Below, in pieces: positions 1 to 9,022 of a stretch of 64,000 bases of DNA. The stretch lies in assembly GCF_022814865.1 (NCBI RefSeq), contig NZ_JAKVRD010000011.1:1-64000 (forward strand), written 5' to 3'. The stretch comes from Shimia aestuarii. Its GTDB lineage: Bacteria; Pseudomonadota; Alphaproteobacteria; Rhodobacterales; Rhodobacteraceae. The notes under the pieces were generated by a model that ran no database searches, was not told the DNA's origin, and saw only the letters and a program-made list of their open reading frames with translations. Each line of letters starts with the position of its first letter. Position 1 is the first letter of the stretch. Both the position numbers and the translations under genes were made by a program.

Positions 1-252
1 TTCCGAAACTCCCGAACCTCAGTCCGTCGCCCCGTCTGGCGTCCCGTTGTGCGCCTCAGCGCCGCCGGTGAGGGGGTATTTACGGATAACACCAAACACC
101 CGCAACCCCTTTTTCGCAATTTCGTCATCTTTTTTTGAATTTTCTGATTTTTCCCATGTTTTGAGGGGGTTGCACGCAATGCGTTTCAAAACCGGCCGCC
201 ATCACGCAAGAATGTTACCGCCTATCATGGGCCAGAAATGCTGCAGGTGCAG

Positions 253-261
253 TTATCCACA
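253..261 (+). promoter_or_regulatory. Perfect DnaA box
   Basis: The 9-mer TTATCCACA matches the canonical DnaA box exactly. It is the only perfect box noticed in the first 431 bases and lies about 90 bases from an AT-rich tract. It may be a titration or regulatory site, or part of an origin that continues outside the window. Confidence 0.5.
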
Positions 262-313
262 GGGTTGCTCGGGAATGAGCGCCTCAGACGCCCGAGTCAG
301 ACCGGGAATCCGC

Positions 314-359
314 CGGAATCGCGTGTCGGTATCACGTCGGTATTGCGTCTGTATCGCGT
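314..359 (+). repeat. Period-11 short repeat, copy 1
   Basis: Units CGGAATCGCGT, CGGTATCACGT, CGGTATTGCGT and CTGTATCGCGT follow one another, with two extra bases after the first. A 21-base stretch (325-345) recurs exactly, in inverted orientation, at 49374-49394. Function unknown. Confidence 0.75.
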
Positions 360-390
360 TGGTGGCGGATTCGGGGCGACAGATCGAGGC

Positions 391-433
391 GACTCGGGTG
401 TGGGGCCCGATCAAGGGCCCCACGGACCGAGTC
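391..433 (-). terminator. Long stem-loop at msrQ stop codon
   Basis: An inner perfect stem (GTGGGGCCC with GGGCCCCAC, loop of six) is enclosed by an outer stem (GACTCGG with CCGAGTC), the latter touching the msrQ stop codon. No U tract follows on the minus strand, so it may block 3' exonucleases or act as a non-canonical terminator. Confidence 0.5.
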
Positions 434-1034
434 AGGCAGCGCGCATGCGCCGGCGTCGGGGAATACGGCGCAGCGACAGAAGAAGAAGCACCGCGCCGAG
501 ATAGAGGAGCGGCTCGATCTGAAAGCCCTTCACCAGCAACACGTAATGCACCGCCCCTAGGATCGCGACGAGGTAGGTCAGTTTGTGCAGCGTGATCCAC
601 TTTCGCCCCAACCGCCGGACGGATGTGTTGTTTGACGTGATTGCAAGCGGCACCATGAGAAGGAACCCGGCCATGCCAATGGTGATATAGGGACGCTTCA
701 CGATGTCGGCCCAGACCTGCGAGGCGATCTGCACATCGAGGACGAACCACACGAGCAGATGCAGCGCGATATAGAAGAAGGTCAGCAGACCGAGCGCGCG
801 GCGGAACTTCAGGATGTTCAAACCGACGAAACGGCGTAGCGGCGTCACCAGCAGCGTCACCAACAGGAGCTGAAGCCCGGCTTTACCGATTGCGTGCTCC
901 AGCGCCTTGACCGGATCAACGCCAAGCGCCCCGGTCATCCCCTGATAGAGAAGCCAGACCGGATAAAGCACACCGAGTATATAGAGAGGCCATGTCGGCA
1001 CGCGCCTCAGCCAGAGATTCAGGTGGTCAATCAT
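432..1034 (-). CDS. msrQ: Heme-binding membrane subunit MsrQ
   Basis: MsrQ (YedZ) is the inner-membrane heme b protein that passes electrons from the quinone pool or flavin reductases to the periplasmic MsrP. The 200-residue protein has the expected length and about five to six hydrophobic helices. Histidines lie in the helix around residue 92 (IALHLLVW) and in the helices with ITLHKLTYL and GAVHYVLL, matching the ferric-reductase-like heme ligand pattern. It starts a few bases after the msrP stop codon, so the two are cotranscribed. The C-terminus is a short Arg-rich cytoplasmic tail. Confidence 0.9.
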   Translation of the reverse strand: MIDHLNLWLRRVPTWPLYILGVLYPVWLLYQGMTGALGVDPVKALEHAIGKAGLQLLLVTLLVTPLRRFVGLNILKFRRALGLLTFFYIALHLLVWFVLDVQIASQVWADIVKRPYITIGMAGFLLMVPLAITSNNTSVRRLGRKWITLHKLTYLVAILGAVHYVLLVKGFQIEPLLYLGAVLLLLSLRRIPRRRRMRAA

Positions 1035-1037
1035 GGC

Positions 1038-1940
1038 TCAGAAGTTCTTGGTCAGGTCCATGCCACTATAGAGAGATGCGACCTCTTTCTCGTAGCCATT
1101 GAACATGAGGGTCGGTTTGCGCTTGGCAAAGAAGCCGCCGCCGATGGGCCGTTCCGTTGCCTGCGACCAACGCGGGTGATCCACCTCCGGGTTCACATTA
1201 CTATAGAAGCCATACTCGGCGGCGTTCGCCTTGTTCCAGCTTGTCGGCGGTTCGCTATCCGTCAGGGTGATACGCACAATCGACTTGATCGACTTGAAAC
1301 CATATTTCCACGGCACCACGAGACGGATCGGCGCGCCATTCTGGTTCGGGATCGGTTTGCCATAGATACCCGTCGCCATGAGGGTCAACGGGTGCATTGC
1401 CTCATCAAGGCGCAATCCCTCGACATAAGGCCATTCAAGAACCGGGAAGCGTTGGCCCGGCATTTCCTCGGGGCGCACGAGGGTTTCAAAGGCTACATAC
1501 TTTGCCCCCTCTTTGACCCCGGCCATATCGAGAAGATCGGCAAGCTCGAACCCGTTCCACGGCACGACCATCGACCACGCCTCGACACAGCGGAAGCGGT
1601 AGATGCGTTCCTCGATCGTCATCTTCGCGAGAATGTCGCCCAAGGCATACGAACCGGGCCGTTCCACCATGCCGTCGATCTCAATGCTCCACGGCTCAGT
1701 GGTCAGGCGGTCGGCATATTTGAGCGGGTCGCCCTTGCCGGTGCCGAACTCATAGAAGTTGTTGTAGCTCGTGATTGCTTTCTCGTCCGACGGCTCGAGC
1801 GTTTCGGCGCGCGCAGCTGGGGCGGCCAGCCCGGCAAGCCCGACACCGGCCAGCCCGGCGATGATTTGGCGTCGATTCATGAAGAGCGACTCGGGCGTCA
1901 CATCCTCTTGGGTCAGGTCGGGGGTCCAGCGTTTGGCCAT
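1038..1940 (-). CDS. msrP: Protein-methionine-sulfoxide reductase catalytic subunit MsrP
   Basis: MsrP (YedY) is a periplasmic molybdopterin enzyme of the sulfite-oxidase fold that reduces methionine sulfoxide in envelope proteins. A twin-arginine signal is visible (NRRQIIAG at residues 22-29, then a hydrophobic Ala/Gly stretch ending at ARAE), so the folded cofactor-loaded protein is exported by Tat. The molybdenum-ligand cysteine lies in [10 protein letters not shown] near residue 118, and the conserved [18 protein letters not shown] block follows. Length (300 residues) is typical. The gene is upstream of msrQ in the same operon. Confidence 0.93.
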   Translation of the reverse strand: MAKRWTPDLTQEDVTPESLFMNRRQIIAGLAGVGLAGLAAPAARAETLEPSDEKAITSYNNFYEFGTGKGDPLKYADRLTTEPWSIEIDGMVERPGSYALGDILAKMTIEERIYRFRCVEAWSMVVPWNGFELADLLDMAGVKEGAKYVAFETLVRPEEMPGQRFPVLEWPYVEGLRLDEAMHPLTLMATGIYGKPIPNQNGAPIRLVVPWKYGFKSIKSIVRITLTDSEPPTSWNKANAAEYGFYSNVNPEVDHPRWSQATERPIGGGFFAKRKPTLMFNGYEKEVASLYSGMDLTKNF

Positions 1941-2005
1941 GGTCTATCCTCTTTGGTTTCTAAAAGAGGTATCGCCCCAGCCCGCCAAAGCCAAAGCACA
2001 GGTTC

Positions 2006-3505
2006 TCACGTTGGCGGGAGGGAATTGTAACTTGGATAGATCTTGTTCATCGGCACGGACCGACCATTCGGCTGCACGAGGCGCACGTGGCGGCGGCGCA
2101 TCTGGCGCGGTTCGGATACGCCAACGGAATGAGCGATGGTCTCCACTTCCTTGATGACCGCCTTGGCATAGCGCGCGACCCGCTTGTATTTACGTTCGAC
2201 CACGAGCCCCTTTTGCAGACGTTCGTCATGCGTGGTGATCCCTGTCGGGCAGGTGTTCTTGTTGCACTTGAGCGCCTGGATACAGCCGAGAGAGAACATG
2301 AAACCACGCGCCGAGGTCACGAAATCCGCTCCCGCCGCGATGGCCCATGCCACATCGCCGGGATTGACCAGCTTGCCCGAGGCGATGACGCGGATGCGGT
2401 CATGCAGGTGGAATTCATCGCGCAGATCGACGATCAGCGGCAGCGCCTCTCGCACGGGCATCCCCACCAGATCAATCAGCGGCATGGGCGCGGCCCCGGT
2501 GCCGCCTTCGCCGCCATCAATGGTAATGAAGTCCGGCGCCATATCCGAGCCACGCCGGTCAATCGTCTCGAACAATCCACGCATGGCGTCTTCGGAACCC
2601 GCGACCGTCTTGATGCCGACCGGCTTGCCTGTGACCTCGCGAATATGGGCGATCATGTCGAGCAGGTGATCGAAGGTGTCGATCTCCTTGTGGCGGTTTG
2701 GCGAGATACCGTCCTGTCCAACGCGCAGGCCGCGGATCTCGGCGATCTCTTCGGTCACCTTGGCGCCGGGCAGGATACCGCCCTTGCCGGGCTTGGCCCC
2801 TTGGGCGAGTTTGATCTCGAACATGCGGATTTGCGGATGGGCCGCGACGGCGCGCAGTTTCTCATCCGAAAGGCCGCCGTGTTCATCGCGCACGCCGAAT
2901 TTCGCGGTGCCGATTTGAAACACGAGGTCACAGCCCGCAGCGAGGTGAAACGGTGACACCCCACCCTCGCCCGTGTTGAGCCAGACGCCCGCCTCTTTCG
3001 CGCCTTGGGCCAGCGCCTCGACAGCGGGGCGCGAGATCGCCCCATAAGACATGCCGGAGATATTGAAGAAGGACGGCGCGAGGAAAGGCGCGCGCGCGGT
3101 CGGCCCGATCAAAAGCGGTTCGGTCGAGGCGAATTGATCGTCGAGCGGCGGAAAGGGGTCGTTGACGAAGATCGTCGTGCCCACGACGCTCAGGTTGCGG
3201 GTTGATCCGAAAGCCACGGTATTGCCCTTGCCCTCGCCCGCCCGCGTGACCCAGTCGCGCTGTGCCCGGTTGAAGGGGAGTTCCTCACGGTCCATGGCAA
3301 AGAAGTACTGACGGAAGAATTCCCCGAGCGTCGAGAACCAATGTCGGAAGCGCCCGATGAGCGGGTAGTTGCGGCGGATCGCGTCGCCTTTCTGGACCCG
3401 GTCGATGATGAAGAGCGCCAGCGCCACCATCAGCAGCAGCCCAACCAGACCCACGAAAATCAGACCGAGAAACTCGACGATATGAAAGGCGCCGCCGACA
3501 GACAT
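2006..3505 (-). CDS. Membrane-anchored FMN-binding glutamate synthase family protein
   Basis: The protein belongs to the FMN-binding glutamate-synthase-like domain family. Recognisable blocks are INT-type GEGGVSP, ITIDGGEGGTGAAPMPL (flavin/phosphate binding) and a cysteine cluster LKCNKNTCPTGITT near the C-terminus resembling the GltB iron-sulfur motif. It lacks the amidotransferase domain of true glutamate synthase, so its substrate is unknown. Residues 8-36 form one membrane-spanning helix at the N-terminus, anchoring the catalytic domain. The start at 3505 is preferred because CAGGAG lies 8 bases upstream; an in-frame start 45 bases earlier is less likely. The gene is divergent from the DUF302 gene. 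Length is 499 residues. Confidence 0.82.
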   Translation of the reverse strand: MSVGGAFHIVEFLGLIFVGLVGLLLMVALALFIIDRVQKGDAIRRNYPLIGRFRHWFSTLGEFFRQYFFAMDREELPFNRAQRDWVTRAGEGKGNTVAFGSTRNLSVVGTTIFVNDPFPPLDDQFASTEPLLIGPTARAPFLAPSFFNISGMSYGAISRPAVEALAQGAKEAGVWLNTGEGGVSPFHLAAGCDLVFQIGTAKFGVRDEHGGLSDEKLRAVAAHPQIRMFEIKLAQGAKPGKGGILPGAKVTEEIAEIRGLRVGQDGISPNRHKEIDTFDHLLDMIAHIREVTGKPVGIKTVAGSEDAMRGLFETIDRRGSDMAPDFITIDGGEGGTGAAPMPLIDLVGMPVREALPLIVDLRDEFHLHDRIRVIASGKLVNPGDVAWAIAAGADFVTSARGFMFSLGCIQALKCNKNTCPTGITTHDERLQKGLVVERKYKRVARYAKAVIKEVETIAHSVGVSEPRQMRRRHVRLVQPNGRSVPMNKIYPSYNSLPPT

Positions 3506-3632
3506 ATTCAAAACTCCTGATGTTTTGTTTGATCCGCAGCCCTGTCCCATGTATCAAGGGCGCAAACCTGTATGTGTTAAGAGTGCGGTGTCTATTGGCG
3601 CGCCGCAAGGGAAAGTATTTCGGGAGGACCAC

Positions 3633-4076
3633 ATGAAGACATTTTTCCTGGCCATCGCGCTGGCCATTGGCGCGACGCTTGCTGCGGCGGAGGAGACCGC
3701 GGTGACCTATACGGTCGACCAAGACTATGACGACGTCATCTTCGGCCTTGAAAGCGCGATCACCGATGAGGGGCTTCTGATCGACGCCGTGAACCATGTC
3801 GGCGCGATGCTCGAACGCACTAAGGAGGATGTCGGGGGAACACAGACCGTATTCCTCAAGGCAGAGGTCTTTAGCTTCTGCTCGGCCACGCTCTCGCGGA
3901 AAGTTATGGAAGCGGACCCGATGAACCTCCAGTTCTGCCCCTATGGCATCTTCGTCATGCAGACCCCGGAAAACCCCGAGCAAACCACCATCGGCTACCG
4001 CATCATGCCGGAAGGGCCGATGAAAGAGGTCGAGGCTCTGCTTGAGAAGATCGTGCAGGGCGCGATTGAGATGTGA
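3633..4076 (+). CDS. Exported DUF302 domain protein
   Basis: A 147-residue protein with a cleavable Sec signal (hydrophobic core LAIALAIGATLAAA, cleavage near residue 18) followed by a DUF302-type domain containing SFCSATLSRKVMEADP and the YGIFVM strand. DUF302 proteins are small alpha/beta proteins of unclear function, some linked to thiol or sulfur stress. The start at 3633 follows GGGAGGACC and puts the signal peptide at the extreme N-terminus. A strong intrinsic terminator follows at 4103-4137, so the gene appears monocistronic. Confidence 0.72.
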   Translation: MKTFFLAIALAIGATLAAAEETAVTYTVDQDYDDVIFGLESAITDEGLLIDAVNHVGAMLERTKEDVGGTQTVFLKAEVFSFCSATLSRKVMEADPMNLQFCPYGIFVMQTPENPEQTTIGYRIMPEGPMKEVEALLEKIVQGAIEM

Positions 4077-4102
4077 GGCGGGGGAGTAGGCCCGTTAGAA
4101 AG

Positions 4103-4137
4103 CGCCGTTGGTCGGAGACGATCAGCGGCGTTTTTTT
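4103..4137 (+). terminator. Intrinsic terminator after DUF302 gene
   Basis: An 11-bp stem (CGCCGTTGGTC with GATCAGCGGCG, two G-U pairs) with a six-base loop is followed by seven T residues. Confidence 0.8.
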
Positions 4138-4179
4138 ACGGAGCAAGGAAATAGCAGGCTTTAGACACGAGGTAAGGGT

Positions 4180-4554
4180 TCACCACACGGTCATTCTTTC
4201 CGTAGGTAGGAACTTTCGAGAGCCTAAGAGCCGCCGGAAAGCCACTTCAACTTTGTCGCGAAGGTCGTAGAACTCTTCCATGCTGATGTTGTTGATCTTG
4301 AAGCCGTCGTTGGGATCGGCGTGTGCCAGAAGGCTGACACCGACCACATACGAATAGATATCAAAGGCTATGCCTTTGATATCTTGGCTCGCCGACTCCA
4401 CCGCGAGTGCGTTTAGCGCGTCGGAAAGCTCGTGGAAGAGATAGTGGTCCCAGACACCCTCCTCGTGCAGCCGGCCCACGAACGAACCAGCCGAGTAATG
4501 TGGGCTAGTAACTGAATTCTGGCCGATAATGATTAGTGCTTCATGCGTGTCCAT
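4180..4554 (-). CDS. Probable Imm41-like immunity protein, orphan
   Basis: A 124-residue cytoplasmic protein with no signal peptide. The pattern SFVGRLHEEGVWD near the N-terminus, followed by HADPNDGFKINNI and a helix with FYDLRDKVEVAFRRLL, resembles what I recall of the Imm41 family of polymorphic-toxin immunity proteins; this is from memory and unverified. By eye the base composition is lower in G+C than its neighbours, suggesting horizontal acquisition. No toxin gene is adjacent: upstream on the same strand lies clpB. If the family call is right, the gene would be a stand-alone immunity gene protecting against toxins from other bacteria. Otherwise it is a hypothetical protein. Confidence 0.55.
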   Translation of the reverse strand: MDTHEALIIIGQNSVTSPHYSAGSFVGRLHEEGVWDHYLFHELSDALNALAVESASQDIKGIAFDIYSYVVGVSLLAHADPNDGFKINNISMEEFYDLRDKVEVAFRRLLGSRKFLPTERMTVW

Positions 4555-4690
4555 GCTCGGACGTTAGAGCAATGGAGTTTTCCCGGCAACGACCGCGCAA
4601 TGGGCTAGGAACCACCACAAGCTGCGTTGCATTCACAGGGCCGCTCAAGCCCATTCAAACTCATTCATGCCACCCCGCCCCCCAAACAAA

Positions 4691-4720
4691 AACACCCCCG
4701 CAGAACCCTGCGGGGGTGTT
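4691..4720 (-). terminator. Intrinsic terminator of clpB
   Basis: AACACCCCCGCAG pairs with CTGCGGGGGTGTT across a very short loop; read on the minus strand the stem ends in a T-rich tail. It lies 33 bases beyond the clpB stop codon. Confidence 0.85.
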
Positions 4721-4752
4721 CTAGATTCAGGCCTCAAGCGACCTATCTTCTC

Positions 4753-7368
4753 TTAATGCACCACGGCATCGTCCGGTTTGGGGCGATTGCTCGCGCCGAT
4801 GCGGTCGCCGATGATGAGGCCATCGGCGCCGGCGCTGACGGGGACGGTGTCGCCGTCGAGGATCTCGCCGCCGAGGAGCATTTCGGCCAGCGGGTTCTGC
4901 AAGGCGCTTTGGATCACGCGCTTGAGCGGGCGGGCACCGAAGACCGGGTCATAGCCCTCATCGGCCAGCCATTTGCGCGCGTCCGCGTCGAGGGAGATCT
5001 CGATCTTGCGCGATGCGAGACGCTTCTTGAGGCGGGCAAGCTGAATATCCACGATACCGTCCATATCCCCACGGCCAAGACGGTCGAAGATGATCGTCTC
5101 GTCGAGGCGGTTGAGGAATTCCGGGCGGAAATGGGCGCGCACGGCGTCCATCACATCGCGCTTGGCCTCGCTCGCATCGGCCCCATCCGGCAGCCGCGAC
5201 AGCGCCTGTGCCCCGAGGTTCGAGGTCAGGATGATGAGCGTCTGCTTGAAATCGACCGTGCGGCCCTGACCATCGGTCAGCACACCATCGTCCAGGACCT
5301 GCAACAGCACGTTGAACACGTCCGGATGCGCCTTTTCGACCTCATCGAAAAGGACGACCTGATAGGGGCGACGGCGCACCGCTTCGGTGAGCACCCCACC
5401 CTCGTCATAGCCGACATAGCCCGGAGGCGCGCCGATCAGGCGGGCAACCGAATGTTTCTCCATGAACTCGGACATGTCGATACGCACCATCGCGTTGTCG
5501 TCGTCAAAGAGGAACTCGGCCACGGCTTTGGTCAGCTCGGTCTTGCCAACACCCGTCGGCCCGAGGAACAGGAAGCTCCCAAGCGGGCGGTTCTCGTCGT
5601 TAAGCCCGGCCCGTGCGCGGCGCACGGCATTGGCGACGGCGGTCACGGCGGCATTTTGGCCGATCACGCGAGCATGAAGGTCGTCTTCCATGCGCAGGAG
5701 TTTCTCGCGCTCGCCTTCGAGCATCTTGGAGGTCGGGATACCCGTCCAACGCTCCACCACGGCAGCGATCTGCTCGGGGCGCACGGCCTCTTCGACCGTG
5801 ACGCCATCTTCCTGCGCCTCGGCCTCGGAGAGCTGTTTCTCAAGCTCGGGGATCACGCCATAGGACAGCTCCCCCGCCTTGCCGAGATTGCCTTCGCGCT
5901 TGGCGATGTCGAGTTCGGCGCGCGCCTGGTCGAGTTTTTCCTTGAGATCACGCGCGGAGGCGAGCTTATCGCGCCCGGCCTGCCATTGTGCCGTCATCTC
6001 GGCGGATTTCTCCTGAAGATCGGCGAGGTCTTTCTCGAGTTTCTCGAGCCGGTCTTTCGACGCGGTGTCGTCCTCGACCCGAAGCGCCTCAGCCTCGATC
6101 TGTTTCTGCAGGATTTCGCGGTCCAGCGCGTCGAGTTCTTCCGGCTTGGAATCCACCTCCATGCGCAGGCGCGACGAGGCCTCGTCCACGAGGTCGATCG
6201 CCTTATCCGGCAGGAAACGGTCGGTGATATAACGGTGCGAGAGCGTCGCCGCCGACACAAGCGCCGAGTCGGAGATGCGCACACCGTGGTGAAGCTCGTA
6301 CTTCTCCTTGATGCCGCGCAGGATCGAGATCGTGTCCTCGACCGTCGGCTCGGCGATCATCACCGGTTGGAAGCGGCGGGCAAGGGCGGCGTCTTTCTCG
6401 ACATATTTGCGATACTCGTCGAGCGTCGTCGCACCGATACAATGCAATTCCCCCCGCGCAAGCGCCGGTTTGATGAGGTTGGCCGCATCCATCGCGCCAT
6501 CGGATTTGCCCGCGCCCACAAGCGTGTGCATCTCGTCGATGAAGAGGATGATCTGGCCCGCGGCCTCGGTCACTTCGGTGAGGACGGCCTTGAGGCGTTC
6601 CTCGAATTCACCGCGGTATTTCGCACCAGCGATGAGCGCGCCCATATCAAGCGCGAGGAGTTTCTTGTTGCGCAGGGATTCGGGCACGTCGCCATTGATG
6701 ATCCGAAGCGCCATACCTTCGGCAATCGCGGTCTTACCGACGCCCGGTTCACCAATGAGGACTGGGTTGTTCTTGGTCCGGCGCGACAGAACCTGCATGG
6801 CGCGGCGAATCTCGTCGTCGCGGCCGATGATCGGGTCGATCTTGCCCTGTTCGGCGGCCTCGGTCAGGTCACGCGCGTATTTCTTGAGCGCGTCATAGCC
6901 CTCTTCGGCGCTGGCCGAGTCGGCGGTGCGGCCCTTGCGAATATCGTTGATCGCAGAGTTGAGCGCCTGTGCGTTCACCGCGCCCGTCTCAAGCGCGTCC
7001 TTGGCCTTGGATTTGACCATGACGAGCGCCATGAGGATACGCTCCACCGGCACGAAACTGTCGCCCGCTTTCTTGGCGAGGGTCTCGGCCTCGGCAAGCA
7101 CCTTGGCGGTTGTGTTGTCGAGATAGGTTTGCCCGGCATCGCCGCTCACCTGCGGGATCTTCCCAATGGCAAGGTCAACCGCTTCGCGGACCCGCTCGGG
7201 CGCACCGCCAGCGCGTTTGATAAGGTTGGCCGCGAGCCCCTGCTCGTCGTCCATCAGTGCTTTTAGAATATGCTCGGGTGCAAGCCGCTGATGGCTTTCC
7301 CGCATTGCAATGGTCTGCGCTGCCTGAATAAACCCGCGCGACCGTTCCGTGAACTTGCTCAAGTCCAT
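4753..7368 (-). CDS. clpB: ATP-dependent chaperone ClpB
   Basis: ClpB is the hexameric AAA+ disaggregase that threads aggregated proteins through its pore in cooperation with DnaK. The 871-residue protein shows the whole architecture: N-terminal Clp repeat domain, NBD1 with Walker A GEPGVGKT and the [13 protein letters not shown] pore-loop block, a coiled-coil middle domain (about residues 400-520), and NBD2 with GPTGVGKT and the [22 protein letters not shown] segment. The start at 7368 is chosen because AGGAGAGAG precedes it and the protein then begins [10 protein letters not shown], the usual ClpB N-terminus. A heat-shock-type promoter candidate lies upstream. Confidence 0.97.
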   Translation of the reverse strand: MDLSKFTERSRGFIQAAQTIAMRESHQRLAPEHILKALMDDEQGLAANLIKRAGGAPERVREAVDLAIGKIPQVSGDAGQTYLDNTTAKVLAEAETLAKKAGDSFVPVERILMALVMVKSKAKDALETGAVNAQALNSAINDIRKGRTADSASAEEGYDALKKYARDLTEAAEQGKIDPIIGRDDEIRRAMQVLSRRTKNNPVLIGEPGVGKTAIAEGMALRIINGDVPESLRNKKLLALDMGALIAGAKYRGEFEERLKAVLTEVTEAAGQIILFIDEMHTLVGAGKSDGAMDAANLIKPALARGELHCIGATTLDEYRKYVEKDAALARRFQPVMIAEPTVEDTISILRGIKEKYELHHGVRISDSALVSAATLSHRYITDRFLPDKAIDLVDEASSRLRMEVDSKPEELDALDREILQKQIEAEALRVEDDTASKDRLEKLEKDLADLQEKSAEMTAQWQAGRDKLASARDLKEKLDQARAELDIAKREGNLGKAGELSYGVIPELEKQLSEAEAQEDGVTVEEAVRPEQIAAVVERWTGIPTSKMLEGEREKLLRMEDDLHARVIGQNAAVTAVANAVRRARAGLNDENRPLGSFLFLGPTGVGKTELTKAVAEFLFDDDNAMVRIDMSEFMEKHSVARLIGAPPGYVGYDEGGVLTEAVRRRPYQVVLFDEVEKAHPDVFNVLLQVLDDGVLTDGQGRTVDFKQTLIILTSNLGAQALSRLPDGADASEAKRDVMDAVRAHFRPEFLNRLDETIIFDRLGRGDMDGIVDIQLARLKKRLASRKIEISLDADARKWLADEGYDPVFGARPLKRVIQSALQNPLAEMLLGGEILDGDTVPVSAGADGLIIGDRIGASNRPKPDDAVVH

Positions 7369-7447
7369 GGTCTCTCTCCTTTTTACAAGCGCCCGCGTCC
7401 TGAAGCGCCCGCTTTGCGGCACGCCCCTTGTTTGGGCCTCGTATCTC

Positions 7448-7476
7448 ATTTGGGCAATGCGTCACGTGGGTTCAAG
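7448..7476 (-). promoter_or_regulatory. Candidate RpoH (sigma-32) promoter for clpB
   Basis: On the minus strand CTTGAA (7471-7476) is followed after 16 bases by CCCAAAT (7448-7454). This resembles the alphaproteobacterial sigma-32 consensus (CTTGAA, then a C-rich -10). It is about 80 bases upstream of the clpB start, and clpB is a classical heat-shock gene. Confidence 0.5.
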
Positions 7477-7537
7477 ACCCATGCGACAAAACCGTCCCAC
7501 TAGACAAGCGCCGGGGCGTGGACGCAGACTAATCCTT

Positions 7538-8269
7538 ATGTCCCGTCTAGCTGATATCCGAGCCAAGAGCCGTCTTCGTGACATCCTCGAGGGCCAGCCG
7601 CAGCATATCGGCATGGCGGTCTTCATGGCCTGCGGCGCGGTGTTTCTCCTGCGCGAAGGGTTTGGCCCGGATCAATACACCCCGCTCGGCCTCGATGCGG
7701 CGCGATGGGCGATGATCGGCATTGCCTTCGCGATCCTGCATCAGGTGATCGTGGCGATTGGCTTTCGCCTGCAACTACATTGCAACCTGCTGTCGCGGCT
7801 TTTCGGGCGCTGGGACATGGCGATCTGGGCGGCCCTGTTCATGCCGCTTCTTGTGGCGCGACCGGTCTTTGTCAGTCTGGTGGGATGGACCGATTCCGTC
7901 CCGATCACCGAGTCGCGTGGCGTCGAGATCGCGCTTGGCCTCGCGCTCCTGGCCCCGGCGATCTGGGGGATGCATTCGGTTCTGGTGCATTTCACCATCC
8001 CTCGCGCCTTTGGCGGGGATCACTTTCGTGACGAGATCGCCGCCCTACCGCTCGTGAGCAAGGGCGTGTTCCGCTACGTGGACAATGCAATGTACGGGGT
8101 CGTCTTCCTTGGGCTATGGGGAATCGCGCTTCTCTTCGGGTCTTGGAACGCCCTCATCCTCGCCGCGTTTCAACACGCTTATATCTGGGTGCATATGTAT
8201 ACGGTCGAAGGCCCCGACATGGCGTGGATCTATGGAGACAGGGTTGAAGCGGAATCGGAACAGGGCTAA
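7538..8269 (+). CDS. Polytopic membrane protein, PEMT-like methyltransferase fold
   Basis: A 243-residue integral membrane protein with about five to six helices. The C-terminal part (RYVDNAMYGVVFLGLW, then HAYIWVHMYTVEGPDM) resembles the phospholipid/isoprenylcysteine methyltransferase (PEMT) family, in which a His/Glu pair near the C-terminus binds S-adenosylmethionine. The substrate cannot be inferred. The start at 7538 gives MSRLADIRAK and avoids overlap with the divergent clpB region; an in-frame extension to 7349 would run antisense into clpB and is rejected. It lies 27 bases upstream of pyrF and may be cotranscribed with it. Confidence 0.55.
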   Translation: MSRLADIRAKSRLRDILEGQPQHIGMAVFMACGAVFLLREGFGPDQYTPLGLDAARWAMIGIAFAILHQVIVAIGFRLQLHCNLLSRLFGRWDMAIWAALFMPLLVARPVFVSLVGWTDSVPITESRGVEIALGLALLAPAIWGMHSVLVHFTIPRAFGGDHFRDEIAALPLVSKGVFRYVDNAMYGVVFLGLWGIALLFGSWNALILAAFQHAYIWVHMYTVEGPDMAWIYGDRVEAESEQG

Positions 8270-8296
8270 GCAACGGCGAGCCACAGGAGCCTTCCC

Positions 8297-8995
8297 ATGA
8301 CCGCAGATGACCGCCTGATTGTCGCCCTCGACGTGCCCAACGCGCTTGAGGGCTTGAAGCTTGCCGAGACGATCGGCGATGCCGTGTCCTTCTACAAGAT
8401 CGGCCTTGGCATGCTGACCGGCGGGGGCCTCGCGCTCGCCAACGAACTCAAGCAGGATCATGGCAAGCGCATCTTCCTCGACATGAAGCTCTTCGATATC
8501 GGTGCGACGGTGGAGAACGCGGTGCGCGGACTGACGCAGTTTGATCTCGATTTCCTGACCGTGCATGGCGACCCATATGTCGTGAAGGCCGCCAAGGAAG
8601 GCGCGGCGGGCAAGGATTTGAAAATCCTTGGCGTGACCATCCTGACCTCGCTTGACCGGAATGACCTTGATGGCGCGCTTATCAAGGATGGCGATATCCG
8701 CGATCTCGTGCAGGAACGCGCGGGCAAGGCGTTCGAGGCCGGGGCCGATGGCGTCATCGCCTCGCCGCAAGAAGCGGCACTCATCCGCGCCCTGCCCGAA
8801 GCAGAAGGCCGCCTCATCGTGACCCCCGGCGTGCGTCCGACCGGCGCGGCGCTTGGCGATCAGAAACGCGTCGCCACCCCGGCCAGCGCGATTTCGGATG
8901 GCGCGGACCATATCGTCGTGGGCCGCCCGGTCTGGCAAGCACCGAGCCCGCGCGACGCCGCCCGCGCGATTGTCGTTGAGTTGGCCGCTCTCTAA
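8297..8995 (+). CDS. pyrF: Orotidine 5'-phosphate decarboxylase
   Basis: PyrF decarboxylates OMP to UMP, the last step of de novo pyrimidine synthesis. The 232-residue TIM-barrel protein carries the catalytic signature FLDMKLFDIGATVENAV (Asp-x-Lys-x-x-x-Asp) near residues 58-66, LIVTPGVRP in the phosphate-binding region, and a C-terminal DHIVVGRPVWQA block. Length and motifs match the bacterial group I family. It is followed closely by dinB. Confidence 0.95.
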   Translation: MTADDRLIVALDVPNALEGLKLAETIGDAVSFYKIGLGMLTGGGLALANELKQDHGKRIFLDMKLFDIGATVENAVRGLTQFDLDFLTVHGDPYVVKAAKEGAAGKDLKILGVTILTSLDRNDLDGALIKDGDIRDLVQERAGKAFEAGADGVIASPQEAALIRALPEAEGRLIVTPGVRPTGAALGDQKRVATPASAISDGADHIVVGRPVWQAPSPRDAARAIVVELAAL

Positions 8996-9022
8996 GGCAC
9001 TGCCCTGTGTTAGGCTGTGTTC

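Larger units (their letters stand above)
1..431. other. Non-coding region with AT-rich tract and DnaA box
   Basis: No convincing gene is seen here. The stretch from about 105 to 165 is strikingly AT-rich with several T runs. A perfect DnaA box (TTATCCACA) lies at 253-261. A period-11 repeat occupies 314-359, and a long stem-loop (391-433) reaches the msrQ stop codon. Short open frames on both strands have no recognisable protein character. An origin or promoter role is possible but a single DnaA box is not enough to claim it. Confidence 0.6.

Noticed and set aside
1-431. Complete oriC
   Set aside because: Only one perfect DnaA box is visible and the upstream side is outside the window, so an origin cannot be claimed.
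47-750. Open frames in the first 750 bases
   Set aside because: No start signals, no hydrophobic or domain pattern, and overlap with msrQ.
4627-7266. 879-codon open frame antisense to clpB
   Set aside because: It is a by-product of high-G+C codon use in clpB; no protein family features and the clpB motifs on the other strand are unmistakable.
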